This document shows positions 34,249 to 43,317 of a DNA stretch of 64,000 nt, one piece after another. The stretch covers positions 186,001 through 250,000 of the forward strand of contig NZ_FUZC01000003.1 in assembly GCF_900168115.1 (NCBI RefSeq). The letters run 5' to 3'. Position 1 is the stretch's first letter; the number at the start of each line of letters is the position of its first letter. This DNA comes from Salegentibacter salinarum (GTDB taxonomy: Bacteria > Bacteroidota > Bacteroidia > Flavobacteriales > Flavobacteriaceae). Made by a program: the position numbers and the translations under genes. The notes beneath the pieces are model-generated. The model saw only the letters and a program-made list of their open reading frames with translations, was not told the DNA's origin and did no database searches.

Positions 34249-35771
34249 TCAGAATGAGATTTTAAGGACCATTTGCGGCTTTTTAAACAAGTCTTGGTTT
34301 TTCGCTGAGATTTCAGGTTGAGAAAAAAGGAGTCTTGACATAGTCTGAAAAGTCAAAAAACGGGTACTTATAATAAAAGAGGAACTGCTTTGAAAGTTTT
34401 GCAGGGCAACTGCCCCGGATTTAACCTTCTTTGTTCTAAACTTTAAGTACTTCTTAAGGTTATAAGCGATTGCAGCGAGATGCATACATTTATTGACCTG
34501 GGGAATTCTAATGGTGTTTATTTTCCGAAGCCCCAGAAATTCTCTGAGTGCCAAAAACAGGTTCCACAGTGCTTTGTCGTTTGCCTTTCATATAGCGGCC
34601 GCGCCGGCATTTTTACCCTTTCAATGTTTCTTTCGTATTCCTCGTGATAAGCGGTAATGTTGATTCTTTTTTCGTGGCTTTTCCCGATGCAGGCCTTCCT
34701 GATAGGGCAGTCTTTACAGTCGGCTCTCTTAGTAAAATAATTGTCTTTTAAATTTCCGTTTTCCATTTTCTGTTTCCGAAAGGTCACCTTCTTGCCTTGG
34801 GGGCAAAGCAAGTAATTACCGGCTTATTGTATTGGAAACCTTCAGGTCCACCTTTGTAGGTCCCGTGTGGAGGAATGTTGTAAGCCCTTTATTTTCGAAA
34901 TATTCATAATTCTCCCCGCTACTGTAACCAGAATCTGCCAGTACATTTTCCCAGATCAGGCCTTCCCTGCGGAAACGCCTGTTTAATCTCCTTGGCGGTG
35001 TCTTAAAGGTATTTAGTATCCTTTTTATCTGCGTGGTAAGCCCGAACATCAGTGATCACGTGGGCTGCGATATCTACAGCTATATTGCACAGATAATTCA
35101 GTTTTCTGGCTTTACCGGGTTCGACACTGATCCTTGCATCAGGATCGGTTGGACTGTAATGGGTTTTATTGCTAGTGTATTTACTGCCTTTGTTTTTTGC
35201 TGTTTTTTAGGAGCTTTATTTCCTTTGGCTTTGCGGTCCCTACTGCTTTGCACACACAGCTTTGAGAGATGCTATTCAAGATCCTCTGCTGGGACTTTAA
35301 GCTCTAGGCTGTCCATAGAAGTATTGGCTTTTACGGGAGCAGAATCTCTAGCCTGTTATGCCCACTAACCAAACCTGCTTCGATACACAGCCTTAAAACT
35401 CTAGTGAATACTTCTTCAAAAATATCATCCGGGAAAAGTTGCCGGGTTCGGCTAATGGTACTGTGCCAGGGAATTTCTTCGTCTACATCATATCCCAAGA
35501 AAGAAAGAACGTCCAGACGCATACCACAATGGTCCATCACACCTCGATCTGTAGTAATATTTTCAAGATACCCAACCAGGCAGATATTGAAGAATACCAC
35601 TGGATCAATGCTTTTCTGGCCGCTTCGCCCATAGAAATTCAGTGTGAGCGGATACAGAAAATCCAGATCCAGAGTTTCCTTTAAACGTCGATAAAAATTT
35701 CCTTTTGGAATGCGGTCAATTAATCTAAAAGAAGTGAAGAGTTTTTCCTGATAATCCTTTTTTCCTTGCAT
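34249..35771 (-). pseudogene. Decayed IS1182-type transposase
   Basis: Three to four out-of-frame pieces together make one transposase. The N-terminal piece (35331-35771) has GKKDYQEKLFTSFRLIDRIP, SGQKSIDPVVFFNICLVGYL and the helix-rich DUF772-like part. The middle pieces (34816-35049 and 34518-34811) carry NVLADSGYSSGENYEYFEN and a Cys cluster (CKDCPIRKACIG). The last piece (34249-34554) has FLGLRKINTIRIPQVNK and HLAAIAYNLKKYLKF, typical of the C-terminus. There are at least three frameshifts and the DDE core is broken, so it is inactive. I could not fix its terminal repeats. It separates the 33304 unit from the Shedu gene. Confidence 0.8.
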
Positions 35772-35874
35772 ACATGAAATTAACTAATTTCTGTAACTTG
35801 TGCAACAGGCACAATATATAAAAACAATGCTAAAATCAGTATCTAATCGAAATTCCGTGCTCCCTTACTTAGCG

Positions 35875-35937
35875 GATTGTCCTGAGGACAATCACGCTCG
35901 CCAGCTCGCACAGTTTTTATAGGATGGGTCGTTGTAG
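35875..35937 (+). repeat. Cassette-boundary-like element D (upstream of Shedu gene), weak
   Basis: A perfect hairpin, GATTGTCC-TGA-GGACAATC (35875-35893), is followed by GTTGTAG (35931-35937), and the Shedu ATG comes 20 bp later. The inverse CTACAAC occurs at 37100-37106, inside the 3' end of the gene. The match is only 7 bp, and the 18-nt block of elements A and B is absent. Confidence 0.35.
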
Positions 35938-35957
35938 TTAATTTTAAGAAGAATCAA

Positions 35958-37136
35958 ATGAAGAAAAAAAATAGACTTTCAAAATGGAAAAAGCAGGAAA
36001 AATTTTCTATCGTTTTTGAAAGTCCGATGGATTCTGATTTTGAAAAATTTCTCAAAATATGGAATGATAAAAACCCCTCAAATGAGAAAAATCTATTTGG
36101 TTCCGATTATGATTTAATGAAAATGACTAGAGAATTAGTTTTTGATATTAAAAAAGGAGTTCCTGTTTTTCATTACATCTGTCCAATGCTAGATACAAAG
36201 AAATTAGAAATATCTTACCACCATCTTATTGATAGTGTATTTGAAGGAGATGAAACTGATATTGAAAAAGAGGTCATTAATACATTAGGAATTGCTACCG
36301 CTCTGGAAGTCCCTATTTATCCTAATAACGAAATAGTTGAGAAGGATTTGTCAAACTATTATCAAAAACTGATTCAAAATGGGTTTACTGCACCAGATGA
36401 AAAAGGGAATGATGTAAAATTAGTCCCTGTTAATTCAAAGAAAATGGAGGACTTTAAAATCGATAAATTTTCAAAAATTGATTTAACAAAATTTTGGTCG
36501 CCAACAGATTTATTAATGCTAAAACAAGTTGTTAAAGAGGAATTCCTAAAATTAAATAATGCTCACAGAACTTTAACAATGTTAGAATTGGCGATCCAAC
36601 AATTAGAGAACCTTTTAGATACATCAAAGAGGAATGAAAATAATTTACAAAAATGTATTACCGAAAATCCAATACTTTTAGGGCTTGACTACGCTAAAAT
36701 CATCCCTAAACACAAATTAGGTTCTGAATTTGAAGTAGATTATGCTCTAGAAAAATTCAACGGACTAACTGATTTAATGGAAATTGAATCGAGCAACTTA
36801 AATATTTTCACCAAGCAAGGAAATCCTTCGAGTTATTTAGTACACGCAGAACAACAAGTAATTGATTGGCTAGATTGGATTGAGAAAAACAATGCCTATG
36901 CTAGAAATGGATTAGAAGGTCTTATATCACCTAAAGGTTTTATAATAATCGGTAGGAGCTCTAGTCTAACTGAAAAGACAAAAGCAAGTCTAATTAGAAG
37001 AAACAAGGCATTTAATGGAAACATAACCATTCTGACATATGATGATGTTTTAATAAAAGCTAAAAGCTTGAGAGATATTTTAAAAAACGAAAAAACTAGC
37101 TACAACATCGGTTCATCGCAAATAAAGAGGGGTTGA
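35958..37136 (+). CDS. sduA: Shedu anti-phage nuclease (SduA, DUF4263)
   Basis: A 392-residue protein. The C-terminal half (about 220-365) has the SduA nuclease pattern: NENNLQKCITENPILLG, then HKLGSEFEVDYAL with the catalytic Asp, then DLMEIESSN as the acidic strand, and SSYLVHAEQQVIDWLDWIE as the family-typical helix. The N-terminal half (1-215) is a variable domain that may sense the phage. Shedu is a single-gene defence system with PD-(D/E)xK-type DNA cleavage. The gene directly precedes Gabija, with a 116-bp gap, but has its own boundary-like element. Confidence 0.87.
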   Translation: MKKKNRLSKWKKQEKFSIVFESPMDSDFEKFLKIWNDKNPSNEKNLFGSDYDLMKMTRELVFDIKKGVPVFHYICPMLDTKKLEISYHHLIDSVFEGDETDIEKEVINTLGIATALEVPIYPNNEIVEKDLSNYYQKLIQNGFTAPDEKGNDVKLVPVNSKKMEDFKIDKFSKIDLTKFWSPTDLLMLKQVVKEEFLKLNNAHRTLTMLELAIQQLENLLDTSKRNENNLQKCITENPILLGLDYAKIIPKHKLGSEFEVDYALEKFNGLTDLMEIESSNLNIFTKQGNPSSYLVHAEQQVIDWLDWIEKNNAYARNGLEGLISPKGFIIIGRSSSLTEKTKASLIRRNKAFNGNITILTYDDVLIKAKSLRDILKNEKTSYNIGSSQIKRG

Positions 37137-37182
37137 GTCGAAAAAGAGTAATTTTAGAAACCAAGAATGAAATCGTTTAAGC

Positions 37183-37238
37183 CGATAAGTCCGCTTCCTT
37201 ACTCGCGCAACTTGTGCTTATCGCAAACCGTTATGCGC
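37183..37238 (+). repeat. Cassette-boundary-like element C (upstream of gajA)
   Basis: The stem CGATAAG (37183-37189) with CTTATCG (37217-37223) is followed by AAACCGTTATGCGC. The nine bases GTTATGCGC (37230-37238) recur inverted as GCGCATAAC at 41118-41126, four bases after the gajB stop. Same order of parts as A and B, without the shared 18-nt block. Confidence 0.5.
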
Positions 37239-37252
37239 AATAAAAAGAAACT

Positions 37253-39256
37253 ATGAATAGCCCATATATATCACGAATTAGGATAGAGAATTTTAGAAAC
37301 TTCAAAGAAATTGATGTAAACCTAAACCATAAACAAGTAATCATCGGAGAAAACAATGTTGGAAAAACAAATTTTTTAAGAGCAGTTCAGTTAATTCTTG
37401 ATCGTGATTTCTCAGATATGGATCGTGAGTTAAGTTTAAGTGATTTTCATGATAGTATAGAAGATCCTAAAGGGAATGGGGAGGAAATTAAAATAGTAAT
37501 AGAAATACGGAATTATGAACATAACAGACAGTTATTAGCTCAATTTCAAGATGCAGTGGTTTCAACAAAACCTCCCACATTAAGATTCACATACAAATAC
37601 TTTCCCTTGATAGATGAAAATGGTGAAATCCTGAGTTATAAATATCAGATATTTAAAGGTATAACAGAGGATAAATTTTTTAGAAGTGAAGATCGAAATT
37701 TCTTGAATATTAAAGTTATTAGTGCGCTTAGAGATGTTGAGCGAGAATTAAATGCGAATAAGCGCTCACCTCTTTACAAACTTGTCAAACAATATGATAT
37801 TGATAAGGAAGTGTTGGATGAAATTTCTGAAGCTATGCAGGACGCAGCAGAAGACATTCTTACATTGGATGAAATCAAGGATGTAAAAAAGATCATAGGG
37901 GATAGGTTTGAAACACTAGCAGGTTTACAACATGATAATGAAATAAACTTACGACCCTATGATATAGATACAGAAAGGTTGTTATACACCATACAAGTTT
38001 ATATGGGACTAAAGGGTAGACCAGTTTCAGAATTGAGTCTCGGTTTGGGCAATATACTTTATGTCACATTGATGATGCTTTTATTGAGAGATAAAACAGT
38101 GCCTCGAATCATTAAAAAAGAAACTTATGATGATTTGATAGCTAAGGAAAAAAGTACATTAATCTCCGAAAATTATGTAGTTAATGCGAAAGGAAATAAT
38201 TATATTCAAAATGATAATATTGAAGCGGAAGTTAGAAACCAATTGTATGAGTTCTTCGATCAACATAATCATCAATTACATTCAGTAACCATTTTAGCCG
38301 TTGAAGAACCGGAAGCACATTTGCATCCAGTTTTACAAAGGTTGATTTATAGAGAAGTTCTGCAAAAAAGTGAAACATCTGTCATTTTTACTACACACTC
38401 TCCCTATATAACTGCCGTAGCTCCTTTGGAATCAATTGTTCACTGTAGGCATGAAAAAGGAGAATCTAAAGTCTTCTCTACTGCGAACCTTATGATTGAT
38501 TCTAAGGATAAAACTGATATTGAACGATACCTAGATTCCAAAAGAGGGGAAATGTATTTTGGAAAAGGGGTTCTACTTGTGGAGGGAATAACCGAGGAAT
38601 ATATTGTTCCGAGAACCGCTGAATTAATGGGAACCTATTTAGATGACTTAGGAATTTTGATTTGTAACGTACATTCAACAAATTTCAAACCTTATGTTCA
38701 GATACTTGAAGCACTAGATATTCCATGGTGTTTGATAACCGATGGCGATTTTTACGACTTGGAAATTAAAACAGAAGGAGATAAAGAAAAACGGATTCGT
38801 CATTATCATCGAATGTGGCAAGAAAAAGAATCACAGCAATATAGAGGATTAGAACTGATGAATAAAATGAACGTAGACTTAGGAATTATATCCGAGGCAG
38901 AAATTCAAACTGATAATATTCAAGGTCAATTTGATTTGCTGGAAGCCAAAGGTTGTTTTGTAGGGTTCTATACTCTTGAAATTGATGTAATGATAAAAGG
39001 AGGTGATGAGGGGAAGGAAATTTTAAAAAAAGTTTATTCAGAAGTTCGACCAGGAGGGGAAAGGCAACAAAGGAACTTTAATAAAGAACTGGATAAAGAT
39101 AATTTTTGGGCAGCATTATCCAAAATTGAAAGTAATGTGAGTAAGGGTAGATTTGCTCAACGTTTTACTTCACACATGACATTAAATTCTGTACCGGACT
39201 ATATTAAATCTGCGATTAATGAAATAATAAAGAAAGTAACAACCGCTCATGAATGA
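37253..39256 (+). CDS. gajA: Gabija protein GajA, OLD-family ATPase-nuclease
   Basis: A 667-residue protein with an ABC-type ATPase front and a TOPRIM nuclease back. Walker A is GENNVGKT (32-39) and the signature region is SELSLGLGNILY (about 259-270). Walker B is VEEPEAHLHP (350-359), with the H-loop in FTTHSPY. The TOPRIM Glu is in LLVEGITEEY (441-450) and the Asp pair in LITDGDF (494-500). The arrangement and the helicase partner identify GajA of Gabija, which nicks DNA when nucleotide levels fall in infected cells. It overlaps gajB by 8 bp. It is somewhat longer than the B. cereus prototype (about 580 residues). Confidence 0.9.
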   Translation: MNSPYISRIRIENFRNFKEIDVNLNHKQVIIGENNVGKTNFLRAVQLILDRDFSDMDRELSLSDFHDSIEDPKGNGEEIKIVIEIRNYEHNRQLLAQFQDAVVSTKPPTLRFTYKYFPLIDENGEILSYKYQIFKGITEDKFFRSEDRNFLNIKVISALRDVERELNANKRSPLYKLVKQYDIDKEVLDEISEAMQDAAEDILTLDEIKDVKKIIGDRFETLAGLQHDNEINLRPYDIDTERLLYTIQVYMGLKGRPVSELSLGLGNILYVTLMMLLLRDKTVPRIIKKETYDDLIAKEKSTLISENYVVNAKGNNYIQNDNIEAEVRNQLYEFFDQHNHQLHSVTILAVEEPEAHLHPVLQRLIYREVLQKSETSVIFTTHSPYITAVAPLESIVHCRHEKGESKVFSTANLMIDSKDKTDIERYLDSKRGEMYFGKGVLLVEGITEEYIVPRTAELMGTYLDDLGILICNVHSTNFKPYVQILEALDIPWCLITDGDFYDLEIKTEGDKEKRIRHYHRMWQEKESQQYRGLELMNKMNVDLGIISEAEIQTDNIQGQFDLLEAKGCFVGFYTLEIDVMIKGGDEGKEILKKVYSEVRPGGERQQRNFNKELDKDNFWAALSKIESNVSKGRFAQRFTSHMTLNSVPDYIKSAINEIIKKVTTAHE

Positions 39257-41114
39257 TAAATTTTATATTGACCTAAAACTCATTCAATCTGATAAAAGCC
39301 AATGGAATGCTTATAATTCGAAAGGGGACACTGTTGTAATAGCCGGACCAGGCAGCGGAAAAACTCGTATTTTGACTTTGAAAGCGATTAAATTATTAAA
39401 GTCCAATATTCATTATCCATCGGGTTTGGCTTGCATTAGTTACAGCAGGGAAACAGTTAGAGAACTTAAGAAGAGGCTCAAGGAATATGGTTACCGTCCG
39501 AATGGAAATGATTTCATTGGTACAATGCATGGATTTTGTTTGATTAATATCTTACAGCCATTTACTCATCTTTTCCCACAATACAATGTTCCTCTTCCAT
39601 TGAAAATTGCTTCTGATGAATTGTCCAATTCAATTTTTCGTGGTGTATTGTCTTCAATGGGTATTAAAACAGATGAAATTACTACAAAGCAATTTATAGG
39701 GTACAAAATGAATATTAATCGACAGAGAAGTTTATCTGCGATAGGCTTAAGCCAAGTAAATGTTCAAATTGATGCATTCGAAGCAGCAGCAGCAAAGGAA
39801 TACGAAAAGCGATTGGAAAATGCTGGACATGTGGACTTTGTTGGAATGATTAATAGTGCCACTTTGATGATTCGTGAGCAAGATTTTATCAAAACATCAT
39901 TAGAAGCTAAATTTCCCTGGATGCTTATTGATGAATATCAAGATCTAGGGAAAGCCTTACATGAAATGGTATTAGAACTCCAGGCTGTTACTTCTATTAA
40001 AATTTTTGCAGTTGGAGACATGAATCAATCAATTTATGGATTCAATGGAGCCTATCCAGACTTTTTGGAGGAACTAGATGGTATTGATGATTTTGAATCT
40101 ATTCCTTTAACTTCAAATTATAGGAGTAATCAAGATATAATCGAAGGATCCCTTGATATGCTGACAGTAGCCCCCCCAAGGCCAGAGTATTCGGCTAAGA
40201 AAAGAATAGATGAAGAGGCAGAATTCACATTCATTGTTTGTGAGTCGGAAATGAGACCTCAATATGAAGTTGTAGCCCAAAAAGTTATTCCTAAGTTGAA
40301 AGAGAAGGGAATTTCATACAATGAAATAGGAATATTGGTTGCATCTTCAAATGATGTTGTTAAAATGGCAACTAAACTTAATGAGAATAATATCCCATTT
40401 TATATTGTCAAATGGGATTTTGTTAATAGTGATATTGTGTTCTGGTTGCAGGAATGTGCACAATGGTGTTTAGATAACAAAATTCAATCTTTTGACGAAC
40501 TATTTAGTTTTTGGCAATTACAACTCCATGTTCATGAAAGTGAACGAGCGATGTGGGAAGTAATTCGTCAACGTGTCTTTTTCCATAAAGTATTAATGGA
40601 GAGTAAAGCAAAAACCATAGTATTTGAATGGTTGCAGTTTATTCTTTCAGAATTAGATTTAAAAGATCTACTGAGTAATTCAGATCGTTATCCAGAAGAG
40701 AACGATAATTTGAATGCATTGTTAGATGAGGCACAAAATAAAAACTTAAAAGATGCCCCCTTAAGAAGATTTGCATTCTTAGGTGAGCCAGAAGACGAGA
40801 TTACTATTACAACTCGACATAGTGCAAAGGGGCTTGAATTTGAGGCAGTAATAATGTTAGGTATGGAGGAAGAAAGGTTTCCATATACTTATATGATTGA
40901 AGAGGGATCAAGGCAAATGCAAGAGGCCCATCGTTTATGCTATGTAAGTGTAAGCCGAGCGAAACGAGAATGTATTTTAATACGTTCTAAAAAACACACT
41001 CTACAAACACGAAGAGGCCCATGGTTAAAAAAATATCAGCCATCTCGTTTTTGGGATACACTATACGATAGATTCGGTAGTGACAAAAATATTTATAAAT
41101 CAAGAGGATATTAA
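39249..41114 (+). CDS. gajB: Gabija protein GajB, UvrD-like helicase
   Basis: A 621-residue superfamily 1A helicase. Motif I is IAGPGSGKTRI (about 30-40), motif II LIDEYQDLGK, motif III AVGDMNQSIYGFNGA, motif IV-like SNYRSNQDI, motif V TTRHSAKGLEFEAV and motif VI RLCYVSVSRAKRE. It is complete and starts 8 bp inside gajA. GajB senses DNA ends or exposed DNA and activates GajA. The pair is bracketed by the 9-bp inverted repeat of element C. Confidence 0.92.
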   Translation: MNDKFYIDLKLIQSDKSQWNAYNSKGDTVVIAGPGSGKTRILTLKAIKLLKSNIHYPSGLACISYSRETVRELKKRLKEYGYRPNGNDFIGTMHGFCLINILQPFTHLFPQYNVPLPLKIASDELSNSIFRGVLSSMGIKTDEITTKQFIGYKMNINRQRSLSAIGLSQVNVQIDAFEAAAAKEYEKRLENAGHVDFVGMINSATLMIREQDFIKTSLEAKFPWMLIDEYQDLGKALHEMVLELQAVTSIKIFAVGDMNQSIYGFNGAYPDFLEELDGIDDFESIPLTSNYRSNQDIIEGSLDMLTVAPPRPEYSAKKRIDEEAEFTFIVCESEMRPQYEVVAQKVIPKLKEKGISYNEIGILVASSNDVVKMATKLNENNIPFYIVKWDFVNSDIVFWLQECAQWCLDNKIQSFDELFSFWQLQLHVHESERAMWEVIRQRVFFHKVLMESKAKTIVFEWLQFILSELDLKDLLSNSDRYPEENDNLNALLDEAQNKNLKDAPLRRFAFLGEPEDEITITTRHSAKGLEFEAVIMLGMEEERFPYTYMIEEGSRQMQEAHRLCYVSVSRAKRECILIRSKKHTLQTRRGPWLKKYQPSRFWDTLYDRFGSDKNIYKSRGY

Positions 41115-41567
41115 AAAGCGCATAACAACACCTAAGAAAACATAAGCGGAAAGTGGTTTGTGTAAGGTTCGTTCTTCGTGCCTAATGTTAACACATTTAT
41201 ACAAGCAAATACTTCGAAAATTCTAAAGGTTTTTTCTCGAAACTTATGATGCTGAAGTAAATATCATCCAAAAGAAAATTTTAGAGATTTTATGATCTTT
41301 TAGATGGAGGGAAAATGAAATTTAGAAAAGCACCGGCTCCACAATTGCAGAGTGTGTCTATTGCGTCTAAATTTTGTATGTAATCCAAATTTGCGTGATT
41401 TGGCCATTTTTTTTAGAATTATATTGACTCTTAATACTGTAGATGCATTCAGGGTTCTAACGCAGCAGCGAGGCGTTTTTAAATAAATGGCTCTGAGTTA
41501 CTTTTTTTAATCCTAAAATATAAATGCAGGAAATTAATTTGTAAACTTCCCCTAACAGTTCTTGAAT
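41115..41567. other. Gap between Gabija and integrase
   Basis: It holds the closing inverted repeat GCGCATAAC (41118-41126) of the Gabija unit and, after it, a region with attC-like partial pairings (for example GTGTAAGG near 41160 with CCTAATG-like sequence after it). No supported gene is visible. Confidence 0.4.
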
Positions 41568-42905
41568 TCAAAAATTGATTACACTGTCCAATGCATCATC
41601 TGCATCTCTATGAATAAAGTTAGCCTGGTAATTTAGTGTGGTTTTTAGATCACTATGCCGGTAAAGCTTTTGTAACATTAAGGGGTGTATTTTATCTCCG
41701 GCTATATTTCCAAAAGTATGACGGGCTATGTGGTTTGAGAGGTTTTTGTCTATTTCACACTCGTCAGCTATTCGTTTCAAGAATTTATTTAAAACCTTAG
41801 TAGCGTTCCTCATTTTAAGGAATAGGCTTTTTGGATCCTGTTGATCAGCATCTTTTAAAAATGGAAAAATATAGCCATTGTTTTCCGTCTTATCCATCAG
41901 ATAGAGATTAAAGATGGTTTTGGCTTTGTCCGGTACTTTAAAGCTCAATGGTTTTTCATTCTTATTCATCACATAGTACAGGCGGCCATCTTTTATATCT
42001 GTCCACTTCAAGGCTACAACATCTGAAATTCTTATACCTGCAAAGTAGAAGGAAACAAGCCAGACATTCCTGGTGTGCCATATCGAAGAATGACTTTCCA
42101 CTGCAAGATTTTCTATTTTGGTAACTTCCTCAGCAGTCAATCCAATTTTATTTCCTGAGCCAATTCTGATTTTTTCTTTTTCGCCCGCGAAAGGATAATA
42201 CTTTTGAGAAACAATCCCGTCTTTTATAGCAACATTAAAGAGGGTTCTGATAAAAATAAGTTGGTTTGTGATGGTTCGGGTCTTGTGTCCCATGTGAGTG
42301 GAGCAGAAGGCTTTGTACTTATTTAGAAATGATTCATTCATTTCCCGAAACTCCAGTCGGGTATTTCTCTTAAAATAGGTAATAGCCTCTCCAAAAGAAT
42401 ATTCACCTTTTCTGGTCTTACTCACTCGTATTCGCCTTCGCTCTTTTATTGATTTTATAACCTCCTCTTTCTTTTGATTGGTTTTGAGGTTCAGAAACTC
42501 TTCCAGGTTATATAGAATAGATAGCTCAGATTTCGCGACAGAAAAAGTTCCTTTATCATATTTCTGTTTTACACGTTCAGCCGCTACTGCAAAGAAAGAT
42601 TGAGAACCTCCCGGCCCTTTTAGTTTGTTTTTAATCTGTCTGGGCGTCAAATCATCTTCTGAATGAAAATACAAATCTTGTGCTTCGGTAATCTTCTTGT
42701 TGAGAAAATAGTTTAGTTTTTTGTGGTTTGGATGGGTCTTTTTTACTTTTTTCAACGTTTCATCCCAATCTTTCTCTAAAATCGAATGGCCCAAAAAATA
42801 ATAATTGGTCTTGTAATTTTCGCTTATTCTTAAGGCAAGAGGAATAGTGCCATTTTTCTTCATTTTGTTGGGACGCAAGACTACTTGAATATTTGTCATA
42901 ACCAT
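41568..42905 (-). CDS. Tyrosine recombinase/integrase of the element
   Basis: A 445-residue Bacteroidota-type integrase. The N-terminal arm-binding domain and the SAM-like core-binding domain (about 105-210) precede the catalytic domain. The catalytic residues are visible: Arg in FAGIRISDVVALKW, HxxR in NHIARHTFG, and the Tyr in HSDLKTTLNYQ. It points away from the right end and its start lies about 170 bp from a 3' tRNA fragment, the normal place for the integrase of a tRNA-targeting element. It probably catalyses insertion and excision at the initiator-tRNA gene. Confidence 0.95.
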   Translation of the reverse strand: MVMTNIQVVLRPNKMKKNGTIPLALRISENYKTNYYFLGHSILEKDWDETLKKVKKTHPNHKKLNYFLNKKITEAQDLYFHSEDDLTPRQIKNKLKGPGGSQSFFAVAAERVKQKYDKGTFSVAKSELSILYNLEEFLNLKTNQKKEEVIKSIKERRRIRVSKTRKGEYSFGEAITYFKRNTRLEFREMNESFLNKYKAFCSTHMGHKTRTITNQLIFIRTLFNVAIKDGIVSQKYYPFAGEKEKIRIGSGNKIGLTAEEVTKIENLAVESHSSIWHTRNVWLVSFYFAGIRISDVVALKWTDIKDGRLYYVMNKNEKPLSFKVPDKAKTIFNLYLMDKTENNGYIFPFLKDADQQDPKSLFLKMRNATKVLNKFLKRIADECEIDKNLSNHIARHTFGNIAGDKIHPLMLQKLYRHSDLKTTLNYQANFIHRDADDALDSVINF

Positions 42906-42949
42906 CTAATTTTTAATGTTTTAAATATAGGGTTATTTTTTAAAAAAGG

Positions 42950-42971
42950 GTACAGAATAGGTACAGAATAA
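42950..42971. repeat. Paired 11-bp direct repeat, left of att core
   Basis: Two copies of GTACAGAATA(G/A) in tandem at an 11-bp period. The same pair recurs at 43169-43190 on the other side of the tRNA fragment. The spacing of one helical turn and the position fit integrase arm-type binding sites. Confidence 0.6.
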
Positions 42972-43073
42972 TTCCATTTTACCTGGTATTTTTTGATATC
43001 AATAAAAATGTAAAGTCCTGGAAAACATAGTATTTATGGGGGTTTGGTAGATTTTACTGTCCCTCTAATTCCA

Positions 43074-43119
43074 GCTCATAACCCGAAGGTCACTGGTTCG
43101 AGTCCAGTTCCCGCTACTA
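43074..43119 (+). other. attR-like site: 3' fragment of an initiator tRNA gene
   Basis: GCTCATAACCCGAAGG is the 3' half of the anticodon arm with the CAT anticodon, followed by GTCACTGGTTCGAGTCCAGT (variable and T arm) and the acceptor 3' strand CCCGCTAC. The pattern matches the initiator methionine tRNA of Bacteroidota. The 5' half (D arm and acceptor 5' strand) is absent: the bases before 43074 do not fit. A 3' fragment next to an integrase is the classical sign of an element end, and the intact gene should lie at the other end. A terminator that suits a tRNA gene follows. Confidence 0.8.
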
Positions 43120-43127
43120 GCAAAGAC

Positions 43128-43156
43128 AAGGCTTCACAGAAATGTGAAGCCTTTCT
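43128..43156 (+). terminator. Intrinsic terminator after the tRNA fragment
   Basis: GGCTTCACA (43130-43138), a GAAA tetraloop and TGTGAAGCC (43143-43151), followed by TTTC. It probably served the tRNA transcript before the element inserted. Confidence 0.8.
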
Positions 43157-43168
43157 ATTTTACACCTA

Positions 43169-43190
43169 GTACAGAATAAGTACAGAATCC
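43169..43190. repeat. Paired 11-bp direct repeat, right of att core
   Basis: GTACAGAATAA followed directly by GTACAGAATCC. It is the second copy of the pair at 42950-42971. It lies beyond the tRNA fragment, on what would be the chromosome side of attR. Confidence 0.55.
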
Positions 43191-43317
43191 AGGTGGAATT
43201 CATATCAAGTATCTGGTTTGGTAGTAATCTATGAGGAATTTTATGGATCAAGCCTAATTTTATCCCAAAAGTTCCTGATATTTTTCCCTATTTTTACTCC
43301 TGAAGCCCCAACCTATA

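Noticed and set aside
37253-39256. Reading the ATPase as a stand-alone OLD nuclease
   Set aside because: It is translationally coupled to a UvrD-like helicase, which is the Gabija pairing.
41118-41230. Full attC site after Gabija
   Set aside because: One arm is clear but the matching second arm and core could not be found before the integrase; only partial pairings remain.
43074-43119. Complete tRNA gene
   Set aside because: The D arm and the 5' acceptor strand are missing upstream, so it is a 3' fragment only.
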